Positions 47,226 to 64,000 of a DNA stretch of 64,000 bases are shown here, one piece after another (positions within the stretch are counted from its first letter, which is position 1; every line of letters begins with the position of its first letter). The position numbers were made by a program, and so were the translations under genes. This DNA comes from Ailurus styani (Eukaryota; Chordata; Mammalia; Carnivora; Ailuridae), in the NCBI GenBank assembly GCA_002007465.1, contig LNAC01000855.1:251243-315242 (forward strand), given 5' to 3'. The notes beneath the pieces are model-generated. The model was not told the origin of the DNA and ran no database searches. It saw only the letters and a list, made by a program, of their open reading frames with translations.

Positions 47226-47503
47226 GCAATTCCACTTCGAACTCCATCTAACACGTACGTACACATATTCTCTGAGCTCTGTGCACAAAGCTGGTCGGAG
47301 CGAACAATTGGGACAATCTTGTAAATCTGCACATATAGCAGAGTAAAAGGAATGCTGGGGGTTAGTGTTCTACCAGAGGGCACTGTGGGTGCGTACACGT
47401 GCAGGGGGTACTGCATGAGGCAGGTTGGGTGGGAAGCGTGGGTGCCTGCCTTCCGCAGGACAGGCCATTGACGAGGAAAAGCAGGTGGAAGCTGGTCATG
47501 GTT

Positions 47504-47553
<50 letters not shown>

Positions 47554-47929
47554 GGAAACACCAGAAACTTACCTCAGTGGTATTTTTTGGAATATGGAGG
47601 TGGGAATGACCTTGTAGTCCATATCCTGCTCCTGATGATACCTTTTATACAAAACTATATTCATGTATTATAAGGGAAATCATATGCTAAAATCAATATG
47701 CATAGCACAGACAACTTGTATGTGGGGTGGGGGGTACTTGGGGTGTGCCTACGAACAGGAATCTCAAACTCACATGCCCCAGGGGCTAGACCAGTAACCC
47801 CCAGGAGAGAGGGGACTCAGTTCAGCGTAAGGTAAGCGGCAGTGAGACTGATGAATGGTTCCTGACTCTCAGCAGTGGAAGGAGAGGGCATGGTAAGGGA
47901 TGGGTAGGGATGGGGAAAACCTCAAAGTT
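47226..47929. other. Old repeat debris and (GT)n
   Basis: CCAGCAATTCCACTTCG at 47,221 belongs to an unassigned old repeat. The rest, apart from the GT tract, is unassigned. Confidence 0.35.
47506..47551. repeat. (GT)n microsatellite
   Basis: About 22 GT repeats. Confidence 0.95.
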
Positions 47930-48175
47930 CACACCCCAAACGAACTCAGAAACATTGCACCCTGAGACACAAAACACTTAAGAGCTTAAGAGATCTTGGC
48001 TCCGAAACAGACCCCCAAAGCATTGGTCATACCCTAACTCAGATAGCTTTTAACTTCACACCCTGGACACAAACTCTGACTCCCAAACAGATCAGAGCTC
48101 TCACACTCTGGGGACACAAGCTCCCATAGACCAGAGGCCTCGTACCCTAGAATAAAGATCCCCATGTCATACTTG
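47930..48175 (+). repeat. 40-bp minisatellite, type A outlier near GLOD5
   Basis: About six degenerate type A units (such as ACAGATCAGAGCTCTCACAC), 19 kb beyond the main array and directly upstream of an MLT1/MST-type LTR. Confidence 0.75.
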
Positions 48176-48227
48176 AGATGGGTGGTTTTTCTGTGTTATT
48201 ACCAAGTAATCCCTTACACATACACCC

Positions 48228-48604
48228 TGTAATGGACTGAATGTTTATGTCCCCCCAAATTCATATGTTGAGGTCCCAGCCCCCAAAGTGATGGTATCAG
48301 GAGGTGAAGCCTCTGTGAAGTGGGGGTAATTAGGGTTTTGATGAGGTCATGAAGGTGGGGTCTTCATGATTGGATCAGTGCCCTTACAAGAAGAGACCAG
48401 AGAGCCTGCTCCTTCTTTCCACCGGGTGAGGACACAGAGAGAAGGTGGTCACCCTCAAGCCACGAAGAGAGACGTCACCAGCATGTGACCCTGCTGTGAC
48501 CCTGACCTCAGACTTCTAGCCCCCAGAACTGTGAGAGAATTCATTTCTGTTGTTAAAGCCCCCGGTCTGCAGTACTTTGTTATGGCAGCCTGAGCTGATG
48601 AAGT
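48228..48604 (+). mobile_element. Solo MLT1/MST-type LTR upstream of GLOD5
   Basis: Sense: TGGACTGAATGTTTATGTCC .. TGATGGTATCAGGAGGTG .. GATTGGATCAGTGCCCTTAC .. CCCAGAACTGTGAGAG .. TTTGTTATGGCAGCCTGAGC. It ends about 400 bases before the first coding exon, so it could contribute promoter sequence (inference). Confidence 0.8.
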
Positions 48605-48646
48605 CAGACCTCAAGCTTTTACTTTCAGGGCCCTGACTTCTCTCTC

Positions 48647-48842
48647 TTTTTTTAAAAAAGATTTTATTTATTTATTTCACAGAGGGAGAGAGATCACAAG
48701 TAGGCTGAGAGGCAGGCAGAGAGAGGAGGAGGCAGGCTCCCTGCTAAGCAGAGAGCCCGATGTGGGCCTCGATCCCAGGACCCTGAGATCACGACCTGAG
48801 CCGAAGGCAGAGGCTTTAACCCACTGAGCCACCCAGGCGCCC
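48647..48842 (-). mobile_element. Can-SINE upstream of GLOD5
   Basis: TSD AGGGCCCTGACTTCTCT (17 bp) on both sides. Confidence 0.96.
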
Positions 48843-48844
48843 AA

Positions 48845-49004
48845 GGGCCCTGACTTCTCTATCAGAATCCCTGTATTTGCACTGCCTACCTCTGTCACAA
48901 CCAGCATTCCTCAGCCCGTGCCCCTCCCATTCCTGCCCCTTGATCTCTGGGCACCGAGCCAGAGGGTTGTTCAGAGGCTCCAGGGCAAGGACACCTCGCC
49001 TGCC
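48845..49004 (+). promoter_or_regulatory. GLOD5: Presumed GLOD5 5' flank / 5'UTR region
   Basis: 160 bases of non-repeat DNA between an antisense SINE and the first coding ATG. They contain a GC-rich GTGCCCCTCCC element but no obvious TATA box. The transcription start cannot be placed from sequence alone, and a further upstream non-coding exon is possible. Confidence 0.3.
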
Positions 49005-57401
<8,397 letters not shown>

Positions 57402-57620
57402 TTGAGGCTGACCCTCCTCCATTCTGTTCCCTGCCATGTCTCCCTCTCTCTTCCTTCCTACAAACCTTCACCCAAGCCCAGAAATCTCCAAGGACTTGGG
57501 CCCTTCACTCTTCCTACTGGGAGCAGGGGGGTTGCTGACTTGCGTTTGGGACCAAAACTACCTGTCTGAATATCCCCTACCCAAGGTTCCCCCTAATAAA
57601 TTAATAACCTCTCAATGAAT
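57402..57620 (+). other. GLOD5: GLOD5 3' untranslated region
   Basis: From the stop codon to the probable cleavage site 15-25 bases after the AATAAA at 57,595. No repeat family is recognised in it. The end is inferred from the poly(A) signal, not observed. Confidence 0.6.
57595..57600 (+). terminator. GLOD5: GLOD5 poly(A) signal AATAAA
   Basis: Canonical hexamer about 195 bases after the stop codon, followed within 40 bases by a T/G-rich stretch (TTCATTATTATTGTCTCAGTGTT), as expected for a functional cleavage region. Confidence 0.7.
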
Positions 57621-57665
57621 AGGAGCTCTTCATTATTATTGTCTCAGTGTTATATATGGATGTTT

Positions 57666-57790
57666 GTCTAGGGTGTGAGGTCTCTGAGCTGTTTGGGGGC
57701 CAGTGACCAGGGTATGACATCTCTGAGGACCAAATCCAGGGTCATCCCCTTGGGATTCAGGGCCCTGACAGATTTCTCCTTGTTAATGAG
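57666..57790 (-). repeat. Type A minisatellite units in reverse orientation, 3' of GLOD5
   Basis: Reading the minus strand gives CAAACAGCTCAGAGACCTCAC followed 40 bases on by a second unit (CCTCAGAGATGTCATACCCTGG). This is the same repeat as the 5' array but inverted, about 50 bases after the GLOD5 poly(A) region. Confidence 0.8.
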
Positions 57791-58110
57791 CCCATCCTTT
57801 TTCATCCTTTTCGAATTCACCTCAACCCTTCCAAGTGCTGCCTATGTCCTCCACCCCAGAAGGCTCGCTGAGCCTCAAGATCTCTGTGAGTCCCATGGAA
57901 CCTTCAAGGACCACCCCAGATGATACTACCTCTTACTGGAGTGCCTCATCTGACCATACCCCCAGGGTATGCGGTACTTTCTACCTTTGGATCTATTAGG
58001 TCCAGACTTGTCTCGATTGAGGCTCAGCTCCTAACAGAGTAGACAGGACAAGGACAAATCTCATCTGTGTCTGTCTTCCCCCCCACCACAAACACCATCC
58101 ATTCAGTCAA
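57791..58110. other. Unassigned DNA downstream of GLOD5
   Basis: No gene or repeat recognised. Confidence 0.3.
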
Positions 58111-58135
58111 CTAATAAACATATATTGAATGGGTT

Positions 58136-58238
58136 ATGGACATTGGGGAGGGTTTGTGCTTTGGTGAATGCTGTGAAAGATGTAAGCCTGATGATTCACA
58201 GACCTGTACCCCTTGGGCAAAGAATAAAAATAAAATTA
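58136..58238 (+). mobile_element. Short 5'-truncated L1 3' end with TSDs
   Basis: ATTGGGGAGGGTTTGTGC .. GTGAATGCTGTGAAAG .. TGATGATTCACAGACCTG .. AAATAAAATT is the last ~100 bases of a carnivore L1. Flanked by AATAAACATATATTGA at both ends (about 58,115 and 58,248). Confidence 0.85.
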
Positions 58239-58249
58239 AAAAAATAAAA

Positions 58250-59250
58250 TAAACATATATTGAGCACCCACTGTGTGCTTGGCCCTGTTCCAGACATTGG
58301 GGAGACAGAGTTGAACAGAAGAGATGGGCACCTGGGTGGCTCAGTGGGTTAAAGCCTCTGCCTTCGGCTCAGGTCATGATCTCAGGGTCCTGGGATCAAG
58401 GCCCGCATTGGGCTCTCTGCTCAGCAGGGAGCCTGCTTCCTCCTCTCTCTCTCTCTCTCTGCCTGCCTCTCTGCCTACTTGTAATCTCTCTCTCTGTGTG
58501 TGTCAAATAAATAAATAAAATCTTTTTAAAAAATTTTTAAAAAAAGAACAGAAGAGATAAGCATATCTAGGTTTGGGGAGCTGCCATTCTAGCGGGAGAG
58601 ACAGAATAAATAAAATCAAGTAAGGAAAATATGAACTATGTTAGAGGATGAGAAATGCTTTTGGAGAAAAAGAAATCATGGAAAAGAGGAAACTCATCTA
58701 AAAATTGCTGGGGCAGTTTCTGATGTGTAAGGGGAGGGTCGGGGGACCATGTTCACTGAAGAGCCATTTGGGCACGGATCCGAGGAGATGAGGGAGGGGG
58801 TGGCCCCAATAGCCGGCAGAAGAGCAGAACAGGCAGTGCAAAGGCCCTGAAGCGTGGCTGTGCCTGGTGTGTTAACAGTGGGGAGGCCAGTGCAGAGGCA
58901 GCTGTGAGTGCGGGGGGGCGGGGGGGGAACAGCAGCAGGAGGTGAGGTCAGACAGTGGGTGGGGGCCAGATCACGTAGCATCTTGTGGGCCTTGGAGAGA
59001 ACTCGGGCTTTTACTCTGTGACAGGGGAGCTACGGAAGGGTCGTGAAAGGAGGAGGGCCATGATTTGACTCAGGATTTAACAGGCTCCCTTTGGCTGCTG
59101 TGAGGACAGCAGGCTGTAGGGAAGAGAGCGGAAGCAGGGGGACTGTGAGGGGGAGGCTACTGCAGTGGCCTGGGCGAGCAATGCCGGTGCTCACGGGGGA
59201 GGTGATAAAAAGTGGTTAGATTACAGAGATATTCTGAAGACAGACTGGAC
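58250..59250 (+). repeat. Ancient interspersed repeat (LINE-like, unassigned)
   Basis: GAGCACCCACTGTGTGC .. CAGACATTGGGGAGACAG .. GCAAAGGCCCTGAAGCG .. GGCCAGATCACGTAGC .. CTCCCTTTGGCTGCTG .. CTACTGCAGTGGCCTGG follows a well-known old mammalian repeat. I recognise the pattern but not the family name with certainty. A SINE splits it at 58,325. The remainder to 59,650 shows nothing recognisable. Confidence 0.6.
58325..58548 (+). mobile_element. Can-SINE
   Basis: TSD GAACAGAAGAGAT on both sides. Confidence 0.95.
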
Positions 59251-59656
59251 AAGTTCGCCAAGAGAGAAAACGTCAACTAGAGAAGAGGTCTGAGGACATT
59301 TAGAGTTCTGAAACAAGGATGAACCAGCAAGCGAGCCAGGCAGAGAGGAAGGGGAAGAGTACAGCTTCCTGAATGAATGAGTCATGGCTGAAGGACATGT
59401 CTGACGGTCTCCTGAGGTGAGCGAGCCCCTAGTCTTGTGGACGCTAGTCTCGAAACAGTCCCCAGATGATAGTTCAGCCAGACCCTATGAGTGAACCCCC
59501 AAAAAGCCCTAAAAAGGCTGGGAAGAGAGGATGTGTCAGGATGTAAGTTTCAGCATGTGAAAAGCTCTGCCAAAAGCTGTAGCAGGTATCCTATTTTAAT
59601 TTTTTTTATTATTTGCTTAGTTTTACAATTAAATGTTTATTAAAACAATATAACCT

Positions 59657-59842
59657 GGGGGCGCCTGGGTGGCTCAGTCAGTTAAGCATCTGCCTTTGGT
59701 TCAGGTCATGATCCCAGGGTCCTGGGATCGAGCCCCACATTGGGCTCCCTGATCCGTGGGGAGTCTGCTTCTCCCTCTGCCTCTGCCCCTCCTCCTGCTT
59801 GTGCTCGCTCTCTCTCAAATAAATAAAATCTTCAAAAAAATA
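59657..59842 (+). mobile_element. Can-SINE
   Basis: GGGGCGCCTGGGTGGC .. AAATAAATAAAATCTTC. Confidence 0.95.
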
Positions 59843-60079
59843 AAATAATATAAACTGTGAGTAATACAGATTATTTCAGCATGATATCGATATCACTCAT
59901 TTATCCTAGCAATAGATGATGGATAGCCAGATGAAACAAAATAGTAGAAGAAACTAGAATAATAAACTTTATTACTAGGAGATTCCTTCGAAGTCAGCAA
60001 ACCCAACTCACTCACAGCTGAAGTAACGAATGAGCAGAGAGGCTGGCATTCTCTACTCTAGAAATGTTCAGGGCACTGA
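59843..60079. other. Unassigned A/T-rich DNA
   Basis: No feature recognised. Confidence 0.3.
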
Positions 60080-60420
60080 ACATGCACCAGGCACTTGCTT
60101 GATGCCAGGCATATACAGGTAAACAGAGTGTGTTACGTGAATTCAAGGAGCCCATAGCCAGGCTCGTGGGTGACAGTGTGCAGAAAGTAGGAAATTAGCA
60201 CATAGCCTAATCAGTACTGTGAGAAGAGCATGCCGCAGCTCCAAAGTGCACCCACTTCAGGCTTGGGAGCAGCTCTCCAAAGGTCAAGTGTGAGAGCTGA
60301 CCTGGACAGGATGAGCAGGTGTCACACAGACGAGGAGCGTGTGAAACAGTGCCCCAGGAAGGCCCAGGTGAGGGAAAGCATGGTGCATTTGGTTAACCAA
60401 AGGAGTTCAAGTACAAAAGA
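60080..60420 (+). repeat. Ancient interspersed repeat, same family as at 58.3 kb
   Basis: GCACCAGGCACTTGC .. ATATACAGGTAAACAGAG .. GGAGCCCATAGCCAG: the opening half of the same old repeat, more diverged. Confidence 0.45.
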
Positions 60421-60599
60421 ATTCTAGTCCCAGATTCTGGAGACTAGAGTCTCCTGGCTCCCAGGTCAATGCTATTTTGAGACTACTATCTGCCTTTCTA
60501 GGTCTCCTGACAAGTATGTGGTGATTCAAACGTATCAATACTCTTGCATAGAAAAAAGGAAGCACAAATGGCTCATGTTTACCCAGGTGCAGACATTAA

Positions 60600-60631
60600 G
60601 ATTTCATTTTTTGATGGCTGAGTAGTATTCC

Positions 60632-60670
<39 letters not shown>

Positions 60671-60705
60671 ACACACCACATCTTCTTTATCCATTCATTG
60701 AGACA
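60600..60705 (-). mobile_element. L1 3' end fragment with (TG)n
   Basis: GATGGCTGAGTAGTATTCC, then (TG)n, then CACACCACATCTTCTTTATCC: the reverse complement of an L1 3' segment, with a dinucleotide expansion inside. Confidence 0.75.
60636..60668. repeat. (TG)n microsatellite in L1 fragment
   Basis: About 16 TG repeats. Confidence 0.9.
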
Positions 60706-60971
60706 TTAAGATTTTCAGACTCTCTTGTTTGAAACGTCTCCGAGGAAAGACTGTTTAGTCTTATAGCCTTTCATTTCCTCCCCAAATTTACGTGAATTAT
60801 GGTCATGCCCTAAGTCCGGAAGGGACTTTAAGGAATCGCTCTGTCAGTGACCAAGGGAGCAGGAGGCAGGGCAAGAAATAAAGGAGCCATTATCTGTAGG
60901 GGCTGCAAAAATTAATACTGCCACTGCCTAAAACTGGTCTGTATTTTGTTATCACCACGTGGCAGCAACCC

Positions 60972-61197
60972 AGCAATTGTCAGGAAGGATGTCAGTCCAT
61001 CCCTCCACCCGTCCATCCACCCATCCATCCACCCATGTACCCATTCATTCATTCAACCATCTGCTGTCCACTCTCCTTCCATTCCTCCCCCCACCTCCTC
61101 CCTCCCTCCCTTCCTTCCCTCCTTCTTTCCACCCCTCCCTCCTTCTCTCCCTCCTTTCTACTTCCTTCCTCCTTCCTTTCATAAATCATCTATCAGG
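60972..61197. repeat. Inverted repeat, left arm (CATC/CCTT-rich)
   Basis: GTCCATCCCTCCACCC.., CATCCACCCATC.., CTGCTGTCCACTCTCC.., (CCTT/CCCT)n, CCTTTCATAAATCATCTATC. Its reverse complement recurs almost base for base at 62,473-62,898. Also a simple-sequence tract; the long Pro/Ser/His frame here is its translation. Confidence 0.85.
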
Positions 61198-61915
61198 TCA
61201 GTCGTGAAACTGTCCTCCCTGCCAAGGCAAAGGGCTGCTGCTGACCCTCACCCCATCTATGCCCTACACTTAAGATATCCCTGCACACACAGAAGGCCCA
61301 GCACCCCCACGAGCCATACACAAACATCTGAAATCTCCACCTCGGCCATCTCTTCTGTTCAGATTGCCACACATTCTCCAGTCCATTCCATTCCCTTTGG
61401 CAAACATAGCTTGAGTCAGCAAAAGCACGTATACAAAACAAATAAACCAACCCACATCAATGTTTCTCTTCCTACAATTAGGATACTGCTCTCCAGTCAA
61501 GTTTCTCATTTCTCCAGTCTCAAGTCCTTTTCGAGCTGGGGATGGCATCCAATGACACCACCTGTGCATTCGTAGGCTGACCAGGTACAGCTCTCGCTCA
61601 TCCTCTCTGGCTGGGGTAAACACCGAGGGGTCTGTAATGCCCAGCTATATGTTGAAAAAGTGTGTGGACAATATTGTACTGTAACTTTGGGCAAAGGTTT
61701 CCTGGACAGGATGACCCTCTTTGACTGTATAAATGCCAATCCAGGTTTCGTATGAGCTAGCTGGCTTTCTGTCAACCGCCCCCAACCCCCAGACAGCGAT
61801 CTGCTCCTGGGGCCCCCTATGGAGTACTTGTCCTCATAGATGGAATGTCTAGAGGATCCCGGGGGCTGTCAGGGTGATCTTGGAGCATTGGTGGCTTGCT
61901 CAATCTGAAACATCA
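61198..61915. other. Unassigned DNA between inverted-repeat arms
   Basis: No gene or repeat recognised. The minus-strand frames (85-117 codons) show no family. Confidence 0.35.
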
Positions 61916-61916
61916 G

Positions 61917-62116
61917 CCCAGGGCACCTGGGTGGCTCAGTGGGTTAAAGCCTCTGCTTTCGGCTCAGGTCATGATCTCAGGGTCCTGGGATCGCCCCTCT
62001 CTCTCTCTGCCTGCCTCTCTGCCTCCTTGTGATCTCTCTCCCTCTCTCTGCCTGCCTCTCTGCCTCCTTGTGATCTCTCTCCCTCTGTGAAATAAATAAA
62101 AAAAGAAAAAAAAATC
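61917..62116 (+). mobile_element. Can-SINE with duplicated 3' segment
   Basis: TSD TGAAACATCAKCCCA on both sides. The middle is deleted, and the CTGCCTGCCTCTCTGCCTCC block with its flank occurs twice. Confidence 0.95.
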
Positions 62117-62472
62117 TTTGAAACATCATCCCATTCTTACAGAACAAAGTATATTCAAATAACCTCTTGCCAGGGATCAGCACCTTTTGCTCATTCAGCA
62201 CCCGTACGTGCTGCTTGAGCCCATCATAGGAGAGCAGGGTACGGCGGTTGCTCCTGCTGCTCTGGGGGTACATAACCCGGTGGGCTTCCCACTCCTGTGG
62301 TGCCTGGCAAGTGCGCAGGGTCCCCTGGTCCCTGCCCCCAGTGTTGCTGCCCCCAGACCAAAGACACTACCCAAACTCAGAGGCCACCCAGCAGCCAGGC
62401 ACCCAGGGCCCCCTGGACCATGCTTCCTGCCTGTTTTTAAAAGACAGCCTGCCTTGGACCCAGAGTCATATG
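62117..62472. other. Unassigned GC-rich DNA
   Basis: No gene recognised; two overlapping short frames look incidental. Confidence 0.3.
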
Positions 62473-62898
62473 CCTGGAGATAGATGATTTATGAAAGGAA
62501 TGGGCACCTGGGTGGCTCAGTGGGTTAAAGCCTCTCCCTTCGGCTCAGGCCATGATCTCAGGGTCCTGGGATCGAGGCCCACATCGGGCTCCCTGCTCAG
62601 CGGGGAGCCTGCTTCCTCCTCTCTCTCTGCCTACTTGTGATCTGATCTCTCTCTCTGTGTGTCAAATAAATAAATAAAATCTTAAAAAAATGAAAGGAAG
62701 GAGGAAGGAAGTAGAAAGGAGGGAGAGAAGGAGGGAGGGGTGAAAGGAAGGAGGGAAGGGAGGGAGGGAGGAAGGAGGTGAGAGGTGGGAGGAAGGGAAG
62801 GAGAGTGGACAGCAGATGGCTGAAAGAATGAATGGGTACATAGATGGCTGGATGGATGGATGGGTGGATGGATGGGTGGAGGGATGGGCTGATATCCT
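62473..62898. repeat. Inverted repeat, right arm, split by a SINE
   Basis: GATAGATGATTTATGAAAGGA, then a Can-SINE (62,499-62,690, TSD ATGAAAGGA), then GAAGGAGG.., GGAGAGTGGACAGCAGATGG.., GGATGGATGGGTGG.., GGAGGGATGGGCTGATATCC: mirror of the arm at 60,972-61,197. Confidence 0.85.
62499..62690 (+). mobile_element. Can-SINE in the right inverted-repeat arm
   Basis: TSD ATGAAAGGA on both sides; shows the inverted repeat is older than this insertion. Confidence 0.95.
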
Positions 62899-62954
62899 CT
62901 GGCCCTGGAGAAACTCTTCACTTGTGTGTGCATAGGGAGAGGAATATCAGTTTG

Positions 62955-63085
62955 TATATTGCAGGTTTGCTGTAATACAGAAAAGATTGGAAACAACCCA
63001 AATGCCTGTCAGCAGATGAATATTTAAATAAACTATGGTATGGCCATCCCATGGAATACAACTCGGCCATAAAAGGGAATAAACT
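62955..63085 (+). mobile_element. L1 3' end fragment
   Basis: AATACAGAAAAGATTGGAAAC .. CAGATGAATATTTAAATAAAC .. ATGGAATACAACTCGGCC: sense L1 3'UTR piece. It lies directly before an ORF2 fragment, so the two come from separate events or a rearrangement. Confidence 0.7.
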
Positions 63086-63808
63086 TACAAGGCCAGCACT
63101 AATCTAATACCAAAACCAGACAGAAACATATCAAGAAAACTACAGACCAACATCTCTTATGAATATAGATGCAAAAATCATCAACAAAATACAAGTAAAC
63201 AGAATTCAGCAATATATGAGAAGGATTATACACCACGATCAAGTGGGATTTATCCCAGGAATGGAAGATTTATTTGTTCAATATAAGAAAATCAATCAAT
63301 GTAATATACCCTATTAATAAAGGGAAAAAAACATATGATCTTCTCAACAGATGCAGAAAAAGCATTTGACAAAACTCAATACCCTTTTCATGATAAAAAC
63401 ACTCAACAAACTAGAAGCAGATAAGACTTCCTCAAACTGATAAAGTGAATCTACAAAAACCCTACAGCTAATGTCATCTTAATGACGAAAGCCTAAAAAC
63501 TTTCTCCTGGAAATCAGGAACAAGACAAAGATGCCCCTCCTACCACTTCTATTCAACAATGTACTAGAAGTTCTAGCCAGGGCAATTAGGTCACAAAAAG
63601 CATCCAGATTGGAAAAAAGAAGTAAAACTACCATTATTTCCAGATGACATGATCTTATACAGAGAAAAATCTCAAGGAACCCACAACAAAACCATTACAT
63701 ATATATGAACTCAGCAAGGTTGCAGGATACTAGATCATATAAGACTTAATCATATTTCTATACACTAGCAATGAACAATCCAAAGACGAAATTAAGAAAG
63801 CAATTCCA
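63086..63808 (+). mobile_element. L1 ORF2 (reverse transcriptase region) fragment
   Basis: CACTAATCTAATACCAAAACC .. AAAACTACAGACCAACATC .. GATCAAGTGGGATTTATCCC .. ACATATGATCTTCTCAACAG .. GAAGTTCTAGCCAGGGC corresponds to the RT part of ORF2. The frame is broken many times. A Can-SINE at 63,809 cuts it at the right. Confidence 0.85.
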
Positions 63809-64000
63809 GGGCGCCTGGGTGGCTCAGTGGGTTAAAGCTGCTGCCTTCGGCTCAGGTCATGATCCCAGGGTCCTGGGATCGAGGCCCACATCGGGCTCTC
63901 TGCTCAGCAGGGAGCCTGCTTCCTCCTCTCTCCTCTCTCTCTGCCTGCCTCTCTGCCTACTTGTAATCTCTCTCTCTGTGTCAAATGAATAAATAAAAAA
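63809..64000 (+). mobile_element. Can-SINE in L1 (cut by window edge)
   Basis: GGGCGCCTGGGTGGC .. TCAAATGAATAAATAAA, running to the last base. Confidence 0.95.

Noticed and set aside
59400..59520. Possible extra type A units (AAACAGTCCCCAGATGATAG)
   Set aside because: Only one or two weak partial matches; not distinguishable from chance.
60946..61575. 209-codon Pro/Ser/His-rich open frame
   Set aside because: Translation of the CATC/CCTT simple-sequence tract. The mirrored frame on the other strand at 62.7-63.0 kb comes from the inverted copy of the same DNA.

Overview
This window is nuclear DNA from a mammal, most likely a caniform carnivore and probably a mustelid. The main evidence is about 65 copies of the lysine-tRNA-derived carnivore SINE (Can-SINE). 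Many have a 3' half rich in the GCCTGCCTCTCTGCCTACTTG block and end in AATAAATAAAATCTTT. Carnivore L1 3' ends are also present. The species is inferred from repeat families only. The one recognisable protein gene is GLOD5 (glyoxalase domain containing 5). In other mammals it lies on the X chromosome (human Xp11.23) between SUV39H1 and GATA1, so the window is probably X-linked intergenic DNA around GLOD5.

Layout: (1) 0.4-28.8 kb is dominated by a very large, diverged 40-bp tandem repeat (minisatellite). It has two sequence types. Type A (units with ACACAGACCCC..AAACAGCT) lies at 0.43-3.3 kb and again in 17.4-28.8 kb. Type B (units with ACATACACCCACAAACAGAT) fills 3.3-17.4 kb. Inside type B a larger repeat is visible: stretches of 40-bp units are repeatedly joined to the same antisense MLT1-like LTR segment (about 4.8, 6.6, 8.4, 10.0, 10.7 and 13.1 kb), each time after the same marker units. 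At 22.9-23.26 kb the array is interrupted by a CpG-rich segment with several CCAAT boxes, a GC box and an NRF1-like site. This looks like a promoter but has no recognisable gene. (2) 28.9-45.3 kb is ordinary intergenic DNA packed with Can-SINEs, L1, MLT1-like LTR and MIR remnants. It includes tail-to-tail SINE pairs, one with a perfect 27-bp palindrome at its junction, and nested SINE clusters. (3) 45.3-46.64 kb holds a second, unrelated 32-bp minisatellite. (4) 47.9-48.2 kb holds a last island of type A units, followed by an MLT1/MST-type LTR just upstream of GLOD5. (5) GLOD5 runs on the + strand from 49,005 to 57,401 in four coding exons, all joined in phase 0, with a poly(A) signal at 57,595. 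(6) 57.4-64 kb is downstream intergenic DNA. It has a few type A units in reverse orientation, an L1 3' end with clear target-site duplications, an ancient LINE-like repeat, a 200-bp inverted repeat of CCTT/CATC-rich DNA (61.0 and 62.7 kb) and an L1 ORF2 fragment.

The most notable observation concerns GLOD5 exon 3. A truncated Can-SINE inserted 7 bp inside the exon, and its 12-bp target-site duplication carries a second copy of the 3' splice acceptor. The ancestral acceptor, with a good pyrimidine tract, now leads into SINE sequence and a stop codon. The duplicated acceptor next to the intact exon has a weak, SINE-derived pyrimidine tract. Whether this species still makes normal GLOD5 depends on which acceptor is used. 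Apart from GLOD5, none of the open reading frames looks like a real protein; most are translations of tandem repeats or SINEs.
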